This document shows, piece by piece, positions 20,688 to 29,295 of a stretch of 59,326 nt of DNA. Below the pieces are notes generated by a model. The model had not been told where the DNA came from, did not search any database, and saw only the letters and a list, made by a program, of their open reading frames with translations. The number at the start of each line of letters is the position of its first letter. Position 1 is the first letter of the stretch. The position numbers and the translations under genes are program-made. The DNA is from Thermomonas hydrothermalis (lineage in GTDB: Bacteria > Pseudomonadota > Gammaproteobacteria > Xanthomonadales > Xanthomonadaceae): contig NZ_FQUK01000014.1 of NCBI RefSeq assembly GCF_900129205.1, positions 1 through 59,326 on the forward strand, read 5' to 3'.

Positions 20688-21806
20688 TCATCCGGCAGTC
20701 CCCGTCACGGGCACCAGCAGCGGCGGCAGGCCGTGCGGCACCGCGCGCAAAAACCGCGGCGACGTGGTGACCGTCGCGCCCAGCGCGGCAGCGGCATGCC
20801 ACGGCCAACGCGGGTCGTACAGCAGTGCGCGGGCCAGGGCGATGGCATCGGCCTGCCCCTGCGCCAGCGCGGCCTCGGCCTGTTCTGGCGTGGTGATCAG
20901 GCCGACGCCGATCACCGGCATCGCCACCTCGCGGCGAATCGCTTCGGCAAACGGCAACTGGTAGCCCGGTGCCAGCGGGATGCGCTGGGCCGGGTGCAGG
21001 CCACCACTGGAAACGTGCAGATAGTGGCAGCCACGGGCATCCAGCGCCCGCGCCAGGGCAATGCTCTGCGCCAGATCCCAGCCGCCGTCCACCCAGTCGG
21101 TGGCGGAGATGCGTACGCCCACCGTCATCGTGTCCGGCACTGCGGCACGCACGGCGTCGAACACCTCCAGCAACAGCCGCATGCGGTGCTCCAGCGGGCC
21201 GCCGTACGCATCGCTGCGGTGGTTGCTGAGCGGTGATAGAAACTGATGCAGCAGGTAGCCGTGCGCGGCGTGAAGTTCGATCGCCTCCAGCCCCAGCCGC
21301 GCCGCGCGCCGTGCCGCATCGGCAAACGCCTGCACCACCCGTGCGATGCCGGCTGTGTCCAGGGCCTGCGGCACCGGGCCGCCCTCGGCATAGGGCAGCG
21401 GCGATGGCGCCACCACCTGCCAGCCGTGCGGCGCGTCCGGCGCAATCGCCTGCCCGCCGTGCTCCCACGGGCGATGGGTGGACGCCTTGCGCCCGGCATG
21501 CGCCAGCTGCACGCCCACCGGCATCGGCGACCAGCGCCGCACGCTGGCCAGCGCCTGCGCGAACGCCGCTTCGCAGGCATCGTCATACAGGCCCAGATCG
21601 GCCCAGCTGATCCGCCCTTCCGGCACCACCGCGGTGGCCTCGGTCAACAGCAGGCCGGCGCCGGACTGCGCCAACACGCCCCAGTGCTGCACGTGCCAGT
21701 CGTTGGCCAGACCGTCGGTGCTGGCGTACTGGCACATCGGCGCCACCACGATGCGGTTGGCCAGGGTGAGCGGGCCCAGGGTGATGGGCGAGAACAGGCG
21801 GGACAT
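20688..21806 (-). CDS. YqjM-like (thermophilic-class) Old Yellow Enzyme ene-reductase
   Basis: 372-residue FMN TIM barrel. In contrast to its neighbour, the N-terminus reads NRIVVAPMCQYAS, with the flavin-modulating Cys of the YqjM class, and the active-site pair is HAAHGYLLHQFL (His/His). SNHRSDAYGGPLEHR and the later GVGLITTPEQAE phosphate-binding region complete the fold. It reduces enones and maleimides with NADPH in characterised relatives. First gene of the four-gene minus-strand cluster; the outer-membrane protein gene diverges 192 bp away. Confidence 0.93.
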   Translation of the reverse strand: MSRLFSPITLGPLTLANRIVVAPMCQYASTDGLANDWHVQHWGVLAQSGAGLLLTEATAVVPEGRISWADLGLYDDACEAAFAQALASVRRWSPMPVGVQLAHAGRKASTHRPWEHGGQAIAPDAPHGWQVVAPSPLPYAEGGPVPQALDTAGIARVVQAFADAARRAARLGLEAIELHAAHGYLLHQFLSPLSNHRSDAYGGPLEHRMRLLLEVFDAVRAAVPDTMTVGVRISATDWVDGGWDLAQSIALARALDARGCHYLHVSSGGLHPAQRIPLAPGYQLPFAEAIRREVAMPVIGVGLITTPEQAEAALAQGQADAIALARALLYDPRWPWHAAAALGATVTTSPRFLRAVPHGLPPLLVPVTGTAG

Positions 21807-21998
21807 CGCGGCCTCCTGAATGCGGGCCGCCCACTATCTGGGGCCAGCCTGCCCGCCATCAAGCACAGCAGCAGAACACTCCCTTGCATGCGCCGCTGAT
21901 CGGAAACGCACCGCCGGGTGCATCCAGGGCGACGGGTTCGGCGTAACGCTTGCCACCAGCACCCCTGCTGGCTTTCAAACCCTACAGGAGTCCCCCGC

Positions 21999-22772
21999 AT
22001 GAAACGCCTGTCCGTTGCCCTGTTTGCCGCCGTCCTCGGTCTGCCCGTCACCGCCATGGCCCAGAGCGGCCCGACGTTCTCGCTGATCGGCGGTACCGAC
22101 ACCAGTGTCAGCGGCGATGTCCACAAAGGTGCCATCGCCCCCATCGCCGATCTCGGCCCGCTGAACCCGGCGCTGGCCGGTGTGTCGGCCGAGCTGCGCA
22201 TTGGCGCACGCTCGTACGACAAGATCTACGGCAAGGCGACCAACTTCGGCGTCGAGATGGGCTGGCCCATGGGCAACAACGATGAGGTCTTCGGCCAGCT
22301 GATGTACACCCGTTCCGGCGCCGGCAGCACCCAGGTGGGCGGGGCCTATGTTCCCTTGCTGACGACCACCCTGCCCGTCTACGGCCGCTTTGGCAGCTAC
22401 AAAGCGTTGTCGCTGGAAGGCGGCTACCGCTACTACTTCAGCACCGGCAGCGTGCGCCCGTACGTGGCCGGCCGGCTGGGTGCCACCCATGTGAACAGCA
22501 TCAAGGCCACCTTCACCATCCCCGACGCGAACATCGCGCTGAATGACGTGCCGTTCTTCGACGGCGGCTGGCAGCTCAGCGGCGGTGCCGATCTGGGCGT
22601 GCTGTGGTCGGTGTCCGAAAAGACCTCGCTGGGTCTTGAGGTGGGTGTGCGCTACCACGGCAACCTGTCCGACAACGACAGCGCCTTGGCTGGCCTTGGC
22701 CTTGCGTCCATCAACAATACCGGCAAGCGCACGTCCTATCCGGTGAATCTGCGTTTGCAGATGCGCTTCTAA
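21999..22772 (+). CDS. Outer-membrane beta-barrel protein, function unknown
   Basis: 257 residues from the ATG at 21999, which has CAGGAG eight bases upstream. A signal peptide with an AMA-Q cleavage site (about residue 22) is followed by alternating aromatic/polar strands with tight turns (for example SLEGGYRYYFSTGSVRPYVAGRLG) and a terminal Phe after LRLQM, the C-terminal signature used for barrel insertion. Length suggests 8-10 strands. No specific transport or enzyme motif was recognised. The following 13-bp hairpin probably ends its transcript. Confidence 0.75.
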   Translation: MKRLSVALFAAVLGLPVTAMAQSGPTFSLIGGTDTSVSGDVHKGAIAPIADLGPLNPALAGVSAELRIGARSYDKIYGKATNFGVEMGWPMGNNDEVFGQLMYTRSGAGSTQVGGAYVPLLTTTLPVYGRFGSYKALSLEGGYRYYFSTGSVRPYVAGRLGATHVNSIKATFTIPDANIALNDVPFFDGGWQLSGGADLGVLWSVSEKTSLGLEVGVRYHGNLSDNDSALAGLGLASINNTGKRTSYPVNLRLQMRF

Positions 22773-22779
22773 GTCCTTT

Positions 22780-22830
22780 CGCGCACCGCCGCCGCTCCCC
22801 CACCTCCCCTGCCCCACGCGGCGGTGCGCG
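22780..22830. terminator. Likely hairpin terminator between the barrel gene and the restriction enzyme gene
   Basis: A perfect 13-bp inverted repeat (22780-22792 with 22818-22830) with a 25-nt C-rich loop lies 8 bp after the barrel gene stop, in the gap between two convergent genes. It is followed by CTCTCTTT rather than a clean T-run, so efficiency is uncertain. Confidence 0.5.
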
Positions 22831-22920
22831 ACTCTCTTTGCATGCCCACGGTGGCGTAGCGCCCGGATCACCGGGCACGACGCCGTCAATGGCACTGGGC
22901 CCGCGTCCGTATTCGCCCAA

Positions 22921-25686
22921 TCAGCCGCGCTTGCGCGCTCCCTTTTTCGGCTTCTCCTCCGGCAGCAGGCTGGTCAGGGCCTGGTAGCGCTGGAACAGGA
23001 AGGCCACGCGCTCGGCGTCGGTGGTCAGCCGGGGCGGTTTGCGGCCGGCGGCTTTTTCGGCGGCGAGGTACGCGGCATCCACGGCCTTGTCCAGCGCGGC
23101 GTGGGCCTTGACCAGCGCGGGCGGCATGGTGAGCGGGTCGTAGAGGTCGGCCAGGGTGGCGTCGGGGAACTGGGCGCGGGCGTCGAGCACGCCCTGCGCT
23201 GCGGCTTCGATCGCGGCGCGGCGCTGGTCATCCACCAGCTCGGGCCAGGGGAAGTTGTTGTAGACGATGCCGGCAGAGTAACGATAGTCGCTTTTGAGAC
23301 GACCACAGACGGTGCGCACCCAGGCCATGTGCATGGTGCTGGAGAGGATGCCGAAGTGGAACAAGTCACCTTCTGTGTACAGCGTGGAATTGGTGACGAT
23401 GCTGTTTTCGACAAAGCCGATAGGGAAAAACTTTCGCCGTTCGGAGCTGGTTTTTGGAATGAGGATGAACTTGTTTGGAATAGACGTTTCTCGAAACAAC
23501 CATGGCGTGACTGCAAACTTTTGGGACGATTTGCTATCTTCCCGAAAGCGGCGCACCTGAGCCAGTTTTGCCATCACATGAGGCATGGCCTTCAGTTCGG
23601 AAGGGCTGGCGTTCGACAACCACAGGCAGTAATTCACTTTCCCGTTGATGAAGTCATTTCCAGTCAGCCAAGGCCGAAACCACTTGCTCGCTGACGGCTC
23701 AAGTTGCAAGAACGCCTCTTTTTCTTTTGGCGTAAAAGCCAGCAACCCGTTATCCAACGGCGTGATGCCTTCAATCAATGGCGGGACGTTCGCAATCGGC
23801 TGGCTACGCCGGGGCAGGAGCACATCGGCATGGCTCACCAAATACGGATTGATGTTGTCCGCCAGCAGGCGATGCGGCTCTCCCTTGATGTCCTCGTAGT
23901 CGAACAACTGCTTGGGCGTTACATCGCCCAGCGCAAATCCGATGATCACGCAGTGCACCGCCGCCACGCCGCGCGCCTCGTTGTTCCAGCGGAAGGTTCG
24001 GTGCGCAAAAAAGATGCGCATGCCGCGTGCTAACAGTTCTCCCCACAGGACGCCGACCTGCTCGCCCTGGGTGATGGAGTTGGTCGAGACGAATGCCGCC
24101 CGAATCTTCGGGCTGGCCTGCATCATCGCCGCTGCCTTGAGATACCACGCGCAGACGAAATCCAGCACGCCAGCGCCCTTAACCCCCGCGAACACGGCCG
24201 CCATGTCGGCCTTCTGCTCCGCGCTCTGCTCCTTCTTTCCCACAAACGGCGGATTACCGAGGATGTAGCTCAACCGCTCCGCCGGCACCACGTCGTTCCA
24301 GTCGATCCGCAGCGCGTTGCCATGCACGATCGTGGCGGACTTCTTCAGCGGCAGGCGCACCACGTTTTCGCCGAACTGCTCGGACACCCGCAGGTTCATC
24401 TGGTGATCCATCAGCCACATCGCCACCTGCGCGATCTGAGCCGGAAATTCCTCGATCTCGATGCCGTAGAACTGATCCACGTCCACCAGCACATGGTCCT
24501 GCACATGGGCCAGCACCGACTGCTGGGTGGCAAACTGGCGCTTGAGGATGTCCAGCTCCAGCGCGCGCAGCTCGCGGTAGGCAATGACCAGAAAGTTGCC
24601 GCAGCCGCAGGCCGGGTCCAGGAAGGTCAGCGTGGCCAGTTTGCGGTGCAGCTGCGCCAGTTTCTTTTCGTCATTGCCGGCCTTGTCCAGCTCCGCTTTC
24701 AGCTCGTCCAGGAACAGCGGGCCGATCAGCTTGAGGATGTTCTTCTCGCTGGTGTAGTGCGCACCCAGGTTGCGGCGGGCCTTGGCGTCCATCACCGACT
24801 GGAACATGGCGCCGAAGATGGCCGGGCTGATGCGTCCCCAGTCCAGCGTGCTGGCGTCCAACAGCAGACCGCGCATCTGCGCGTTGAAGTCGGCCAGCGG
24901 CAGCCGCTCTTCGAACAACCGGCCATTGACGTAAGGCAGTTCCGCCAGCTGCTCGTCCAGCGTGGACTGGCGCTTTTCCGGCGGCGTGTTGAGCACCTGA
25001 AAGATGCGCTCCAACCACATGCCCAGATCGCTGCCGTCTTCGCGGGTGCGCTGAACGATGAGGTCGTGGAAGCTCTGGCGCGGGAAAATGCCAGTGTCAT
25101 CGGCAAACAGGCAGAACAGCAGCCGCACCAGCAACACTTCCAGCGGGTGGCCGTCGTAGCCTGCTGCTTTCAGTGCATCGTGCAGCCGCCCCATGCGCTC
25201 GGCGGCCTGCAGGTTGACGGGATCTTCTTCCTTGTAGCTGCGGGTCTGGTAGCCGCTGATGAAGCCAAAGCGGCCGATCTGCTTGTGCAAGTCGGCCAGC
25301 GCGAAGTCAGTCCGTTCGCCGGTTTCCAGATCATGCAGGCGGAACCGCTGGAAGTCCGAGACCAGCACGTAGCGCGGCAGCTCGGCGTCCTTCAGCCCGG
25401 CGAAATAATCGGTGGCCTGCTCGAACGCGGCGTCCAGGTCGGCCCCTCGGCTCTTGTGCTCCGCCAGCATCACGCCGGGCCAGAACACATCGATGCGCCC
25501 GCAGCTGCTGCCGGTGAAGCGGGCGGCCTTCTGCTCGAACACCGCCACGCGCCGGCGGTTGACGCCGAACACGTTGAAAAAATCGTTCCAGAAACTTTGT
25601 GCCTCGGCACGCTCGCTGAACTCGCCAGCCCATTCCTTAGCAAACGCGCGGGCACGCTCACGGATCTCGTTGAGGCTCAGTGGCAT
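22921..25686 (-). CDS. MmeI-family single-chain restriction-modification enzyme (type IIG/IIL)
   Basis: 921 residues; MmeI itself is about 919. Nuclease, methyltransferase and target recognition are in one protein. The N-terminal endonuclease has D66-X9-E76-H-K78, the exact D-X9-E-X-K pattern of MmeI. A helical spacer (about 160-310) follows. The N6-adenine methyltransferase has motif I LDPACGCGNF (about 353-362) and motif IV NPPF (about 477). The target-recognition domain (about 630-805) ends in the family segment KSDYRYS-IVYNNFPWP, and a helical tail closes the protein. The start at 25686 has AGGAGG six bases upstream; the frame is open further upstream without homology-like sequence. GC in the recognition domain falls to 46% (hand count, 23401-23520) against about 75% in a 60-base sample of the tail. 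No separate methylase or specificity gene is adjacent. Confidence 0.93.
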   Translation of the reverse strand: MPLSLNEIRERARAFAKEWAGEFSERAEAQSFWNDFFNVFGVNRRRVAVFEQKAARFTGSSCGRIDVFWPGVMLAEHKSRGADLDAAFEQATDYFAGLKDAELPRYVLVSDFQRFRLHDLETGERTDFALADLHKQIGRFGFISGYQTRSYKEEDPVNLQAAERMGRLHDALKAAGYDGHPLEVLLVRLLFCLFADDTGIFPRQSFHDLIVQRTREDGSDLGMWLERIFQVLNTPPEKRQSTLDEQLAELPYVNGRLFEERLPLADFNAQMRGLLLDASTLDWGRISPAIFGAMFQSVMDAKARRNLGAHYTSEKNILKLIGPLFLDELKAELDKAGNDEKKLAQLHRKLATLTFLDPACGCGNFLVIAYRELRALELDILKRQFATQQSVLAHVQDHVLVDVDQFYGIEIEEFPAQIAQVAMWLMDHQMNLRVSEQFGENVVRLPLKKSATIVHGNALRIDWNDVVPAERLSYILGNPPFVGKKEQSAEQKADMAAVFAGVKGAGVLDFVCAWYLKAAAMMQASPKIRAAFVSTNSITQGEQVGVLWGELLARGMRIFFAHRTFRWNNEARGVAAVHCVIIGFALGDVTPKQLFDYEDIKGEPHRLLADNINPYLVSHADVLLPRRSQPIANVPPLIEGITPLDNGLLAFTPKEKEAFLQLEPSASKWFRPWLTGNDFINGKVNYCLWLSNASPSELKAMPHVMAKLAQVRRFREDSKSSQKFAVTPWLFRETSIPNKFILIPKTSSERRKFFPIGFVENSIVTNSTLYTEGDLFHFGILSSTMHMAWVRTVCGRLKSDYRYSAGIVYNNFPWPELVDDQRRAAIEAAAQGVLDARAQFPDATLADLYDPLTMPPALVKAHAALDKAVDAAYLAAEKAAGRKPPRLTTDAERVAFLFQRYQALTSLLPEEKPKKGARKRG

Positions 25687-25781
25687 CGGTTCCCTCCTGT
25701 GCCTTTCACTATGCCACGCCGGCTGCATTGGTCGGCATGGGCGGGTAGGCTTGCACTTGCCCTCCCGCTGGTGGAACTGCC

Positions 25782-27164
25782 ATGCGCCTGCTGCCTGCCC
25801 TGCTATTGACCCTGGCCACCGCGGCCGTTGCCGCCCAGGACGCGCCGCCGCCATCTGACCTGCCGCTGCTCGATACCCTGGGCACCGCGCCGTCGGCGGC
25901 CAACATCGAACGCGACGTGCGCACGCTGGTGGGCTTTGGCACTCGCCACACGCTGTCGGATACGGCCTCGCCGACGCGTGGGATCGGGGCGGCGCGGCGC
26001 TGGGTGTTCGACGAGTTCACCCGTATCTCCAAGGCCTGCGGCGGCTGCCTGGAGGTGCGCTATGTCAGCGGCACGGTGCAGGGCGAACCGCGCATTCCGG
26101 GGCCGGTGGAGGTGGTCAGCGTCATTGCCATCCAGCGCGGCACGGCGGATCCGAACCGCTACGTGATCATGAGTGGTGACATCGACTCGCGCGCCAGCGA
26201 TGTGATGGATGCCACCTCCGATGCGCCTGGGGCCAACGACAATGCCAGCGGCCTGGCCGGCACGCTGGAAGCAGCGCGGGTGCTGAGCCGCTACCGCTTC
26301 CCGGCGACCATCGTGTATGCCGCGCTGGCCGGCGAGGAGCAGGGCCTGTACGGCGGCAAGTTTCTGGCCGAGGAAGCCAAGCGGCAGGGCTGGCGGGTGG
26401 AAGCGGTGCTCAACAACGACATGATCGGCAATATCCAGGGCATCGACGGCGTGATCGACAACAGCACCGCACGGGTGTTCTCAGAAGGCACCCGCGCCAC
26501 CGAAACCGCCGAAGAAGCCCGTGCGCGCCGCTTTACCGGCGGCGAGCTGGATTCCCCCAGCCGCAACCTGGCGCGCTACATCGCACGCATGGCCACGCAT
26601 GTGCCCAACCTCACGGTGCGGATGGTGTACCGGATGGATCGCTTCGGCCGTGGCGGCCATCACCGCCCGTTCAATGAAGCCGGCTTCCCGGCGGTGCGGG
26701 TGATGGAAGCGCACGAGCACTACGATCGCCAGCATCAGGACGTGCGTACCGAAACCCTGCCCGATGGCCGCGTGCGCCACTATGGCGACACGCTCGACGG
26801 CGTGGACTTCGCCTATGCCGCCAAACTCACCGCGCTCAACGTCGTGACGCTGGCAGCGCTGGCCTCGGCACCACCGCCGCCGGCCGACGTGCGCATCGAA
26901 GGCGCGGTCAGCCCCGACACCACGCTGCGCTGGACCCGCCCACCCGCCGCGCAGGCGCCGCAACTGGCCGGCTATCGGGTGTACTGGCGCGACACCACCG
27001 CGCCGCAGTGGACCCACAGCCGCTGGGTGGGCAACGTCGATCATGTCACCCTGCACAACACCATCATCGACGACGCGTTCTTTGGCGTTGCCGCCGTCGC
27101 CAAGGATGGCAGCGAAAGCCCGGTGGTGTTCCCAGGGCCGGCCGGCAGCTTCGGCGGGTACTGA
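25782..27164 (+). CDS. Secreted M28-like metallopeptidase with C-terminal FN3-like domain
   Basis: 460 residues. Signal peptide (1-18, cut after AVAA); M28 domain with PGANDNASG and LAGEEQGLYGGKFLAEEA; and a C-terminal beta-sandwich tail (about 370-455, RIEGAVSPDTTLRW...GYRVYWRD) resembling fibronectin type III. The first zinc-ligand segment, usually GHxDS, reads GDIDS (D133 in place of His), so metal binding or activity may differ from classical M28 aminopeptidases. Probable periplasmic or secreted peptidase. It diverges from the restriction enzyme gene 95 bp away. Confidence 0.82.
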   Translation: MRLLPALLLTLATAAVAAQDAPPPSDLPLLDTLGTAPSAANIERDVRTLVGFGTRHTLSDTASPTRGIGAARRWVFDEFTRISKACGGCLEVRYVSGTVQGEPRIPGPVEVVSVIAIQRGTADPNRYVIMSGDIDSRASDVMDATSDAPGANDNASGLAGTLEAARVLSRYRFPATIVYAALAGEEQGLYGGKFLAEEAKRQGWRVEAVLNNDMIGNIQGIDGVIDNSTARVFSEGTRATETAEEARARRFTGGELDSPSRNLARYIARMATHVPNLTVRMVYRMDRFGRGGHHRPFNEAGFPAVRVMEAHEHYDRQHQDVRTETLPDGRVRHYGDTLDGVDFAYAAKLTALNVVTLAALASAPPPPADVRIEGAVSPDTTLRWTRPPAAQAPQLAGYRVYWRDTTAPQWTHSRWVGNVDHVTLHNTIIDDAFFGVAAVAKDGSESPVVFPGPAGSFGGY

Positions 27165-27207
27165 CGCGGTCATCCGCTATCCTCCGGCAAACCGTTCGGG
27201 GGATGCC

Positions 27208-29109
27208 ATGGCTCATTCGCAGTTCGACCTGCTCAGACAGCGCCGCTTCCTGCCCTATTTCATCGTGCAGGCGCTAGGCGCGTTCAACGACAACGTGTAC
27301 CGGCAGGCGATCATCGGCCTGCTGGCCTACATGGCGGTGGGAAGCGCGGAGATGGGGCTGTACGCCAACCTGGCACCGGCGATCTTCATCCTGCCGTTCT
27401 TCCTGTTCTCGGCCACCGCCGGCCAGATTGCGGAAAAGCTGGAGAAGCAGCGGCTGATCGTGATCACCACCACGATGGAAATCATCGTGATGTCGCTGGC
27501 GGCAGTGGGGTTTCTGCTCAAGAGCATGCCGATCCTGCTGCTGGCGCTGTTCGGCACCGGTTTGCAGTCCACCCTGTTCGGGCCGGTGAAATATTCGATC
27601 CTGCCGGCAGTGCTCAAGCCGGAGGAACTCACCGGCGGCAACGGGCTGGTGGAGATGGGCACATCGGTGGCGATCCTGCTGGGCATGGTGTGTGGCGGGC
27701 TGATTTTCCAGCTGGCCGGCGACCACGGCCCGCAGGTCGCGGCCGCGACGGTGGTGCTGCTGGCGATTGCCGGCAACACGGTGGCGCGGCGCATCCCGCG
27801 GGTGGAGGCCGGCGACCCGACGCTGAAGGTGGACTGGAACGTGCTGCGTGAGTCGTGGCGGATCTGGCAGCTGACCCGCCGACAACTGGCCGTGCGCAAT
27901 GCCGTGCTGGGCGTGAGCTGGTTCTGGTTTGTCGGCACCATGCTGACCGCGCAGTTGCCGGTCTATGCACAAACCAACCTAGGCGGCACCCAGAACCTCT
28001 ACATCTTCGCGCTGGCGCTGTTTTCGGTGGGTGTTGGGATCGGCTCGATATCCTGCGAAAAGCTGTCTTCGCGGACGGTGGAAATCGGCCTGGTGCCGCT
28101 GGGCGCATTCGGCATCAGCGCCTTCCTGCTCGACCTCTATTTCGCCCGGCCGGGGCAGGCGCTGGCGCAGGGTCTGTCGGTGCAGGCGTTCATCCAGATG
28201 CCCGGCAGCACACGCATCATCCTCGACCTCATCGGCATCGGGGTGTTCACTGGCTTTTTCGTGGTGCCGCTGTTTGCACTGATCCAGAGCCGCACGCCGA
28301 AGCACGAACTGGCGCGGGTGATCTCCGGCATGAACATCCAGAACGCGATGTTCATCGTGCTGGCGGCACTCCTTGGCCTGGGCGCGCAGCGCCTGCTCGG
28401 CTGGAGCATCCCGCAGGTGTTCCTGGCGCTGGCGATCGCCAACACGCTGGTGGCGCTCTGGATCTTCAGCATCGTGCCCGAGTTCTTCATGCGTTTTCTC
28501 AGCTGGCTGCTGGTGCGCACGCTGTACCGGCTGGAGCTGCACGGCATCGAAAAGCACGTCCCGGACGAAGGTGCGGCACTGCTGGTGTGCAACCACGTCA
28601 GCTACATGGACGCGCTGATCCTGGCGGCCTGCATCCCGCGCCCGGTGCGCTTCGTGATGTATTACCGAATCTTCGACATTCCGGTGCTGCGCTGGATCTT
28701 CCGCACCGCCAGGGCGATCCCGATTGCCGGTGCACGCGAGGACCCCGAGATCATGCAGCGCGCGTTCGACGCGGTGGATGCGGCGCTGGCCGAGGGTGAG
28801 CTGGTCTGCATCTTCCCCGAAGGCGCACTGACCAAGGACGGCCAAATCGCGCCGTTCAAACCCGGCGTGGAAAAAATCCTGGCGCGTGCGCTCGCACGCG
28901 GGCAGGACGTGCCGGTGGTCCCGATGGCACTGCGCAACATGTGGGGCAGCATGTGGAGCCGGCGTGACTCACGTCTGGGCCGCATGCGCCTGCCACGCCG
29001 GCTGCGGGCGCACATCGAAGTGGTGGCCGGCGAACCGATCCCCGCAGCCAACGCAAGCGCCGCCCTGCTGGAAGCACGCGTGCGCGCACTGCGTGGAGAT
29101 TGGGCATAA
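27208..29109 (+). CDS. LplT-like MFS transporter fused to PlsC-type acyltransferase
   Basis: 633 residues. The N-terminal 430 form a 12-helix MFS unit of the lysophospholipid-transporter type (QALGAFNDNVYRQAI near the start, GPVKYSILP). The C-terminal about 200 are a glycerolipid acyltransferase with the H-X4-D motif (H463-D468, NHVSYMD) and FPEGAL (E538). In E. coli LplT flips lysophospholipids inward and Aas re-acylates them; here flippase and acyltransferase are one chain and the acyl-ligase part of Aas is absent. The start at ATG 27208 has GGGGGA upstream and follows the peptidase by 43 bp. Role in phospholipid remodelling is inferred. Confidence 0.9.
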   Translation: MAHSQFDLLRQRRFLPYFIVQALGAFNDNVYRQAIIGLLAYMAVGSAEMGLYANLAPAIFILPFFLFSATAGQIAEKLEKQRLIVITTTMEIIVMSLAAVGFLLKSMPILLLALFGTGLQSTLFGPVKYSILPAVLKPEELTGGNGLVEMGTSVAILLGMVCGGLIFQLAGDHGPQVAAATVVLLAIAGNTVARRIPRVEAGDPTLKVDWNVLRESWRIWQLTRRQLAVRNAVLGVSWFWFVGTMLTAQLPVYAQTNLGGTQNLYIFALALFSVGVGIGSISCEKLSSRTVEIGLVPLGAFGISAFLLDLYFARPGQALAQGLSVQAFIQMPGSTRIILDLIGIGVFTGFFVVPLFALIQSRTPKHELARVISGMNIQNAMFIVLAALLGLGAQRLLGWSIPQVFLALAIANTLVALWIFSIVPEFFMRFLSWLLVRTLYRLELHGIEKHVPDEGAALLVCNHVSYMDALILAACIPRPVRFVMYYRIFDIPVLRWIFRTARAIPIAGAREDPEIMQRAFDAVDAALAEGELVCIFPEGALTKDGQIAPFKPGVEKILARALARGQDVPVVPMALRNMWGSMWSRRDSRLGRMRLPRRLRAHIEVVAGEPIPAANASAALLEARVRALRGDWA

Positions 29110-29157
29110 GCCCCAAATCGGGACAAGGTCTAAACCAACGCTATTCGTGACCAACAG

Positions 29158-29182
29158 GGATCTCCGACGGATTTGGAGATTC
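29158..29182 (+). terminator. Weak hairpin after the transporter/acyltransferase gene
   Basis: ATCTCC (29160-29165) pairs with GGAGAT (29175-29180) over a 9-nt loop, followed by TCTTTG. The stem is short and the T-run poor. The surrounding 186-bp gap (29110-29295) has lower GC than its neighbours and shows no convincing gene. Confidence 0.25.
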
Positions 29183-29295
29183 TTTGACGTTGACACATTC
29201 CTTACCCGACAGCGAGCATACGAACAGGCCATGGGCTGTGGGGTCGCCCTGTCCACTTTGTCTGCCTGCAACTTCATTTCACCAGGGGAATCTCC

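Noticed and set aside
25687..25854. 56-codon upstream extension of the MmeI-like protein
   Set aside because: The extension has no family-like sequence, and AGGAGG precedes the ATG at 25686, giving almost the exact MmeI length.
22921..27164. A multi-gene defence island (BREX, DISARM or similar) around the MmeI-like enzyme
   Set aside because: Neighbours are a barrel protein, an M28-like peptidase and a lipid transporter/acyltransferase; no helicase, phospholipase, PglZ or other defence partners are present.
29190..29221. TTGACA with a possible -10 upstream of the CD225 gene
   Set aside because: The only -10-like hexamer (GCATAC) is 20 bp away and matches poorly, so I do not call a promoter.
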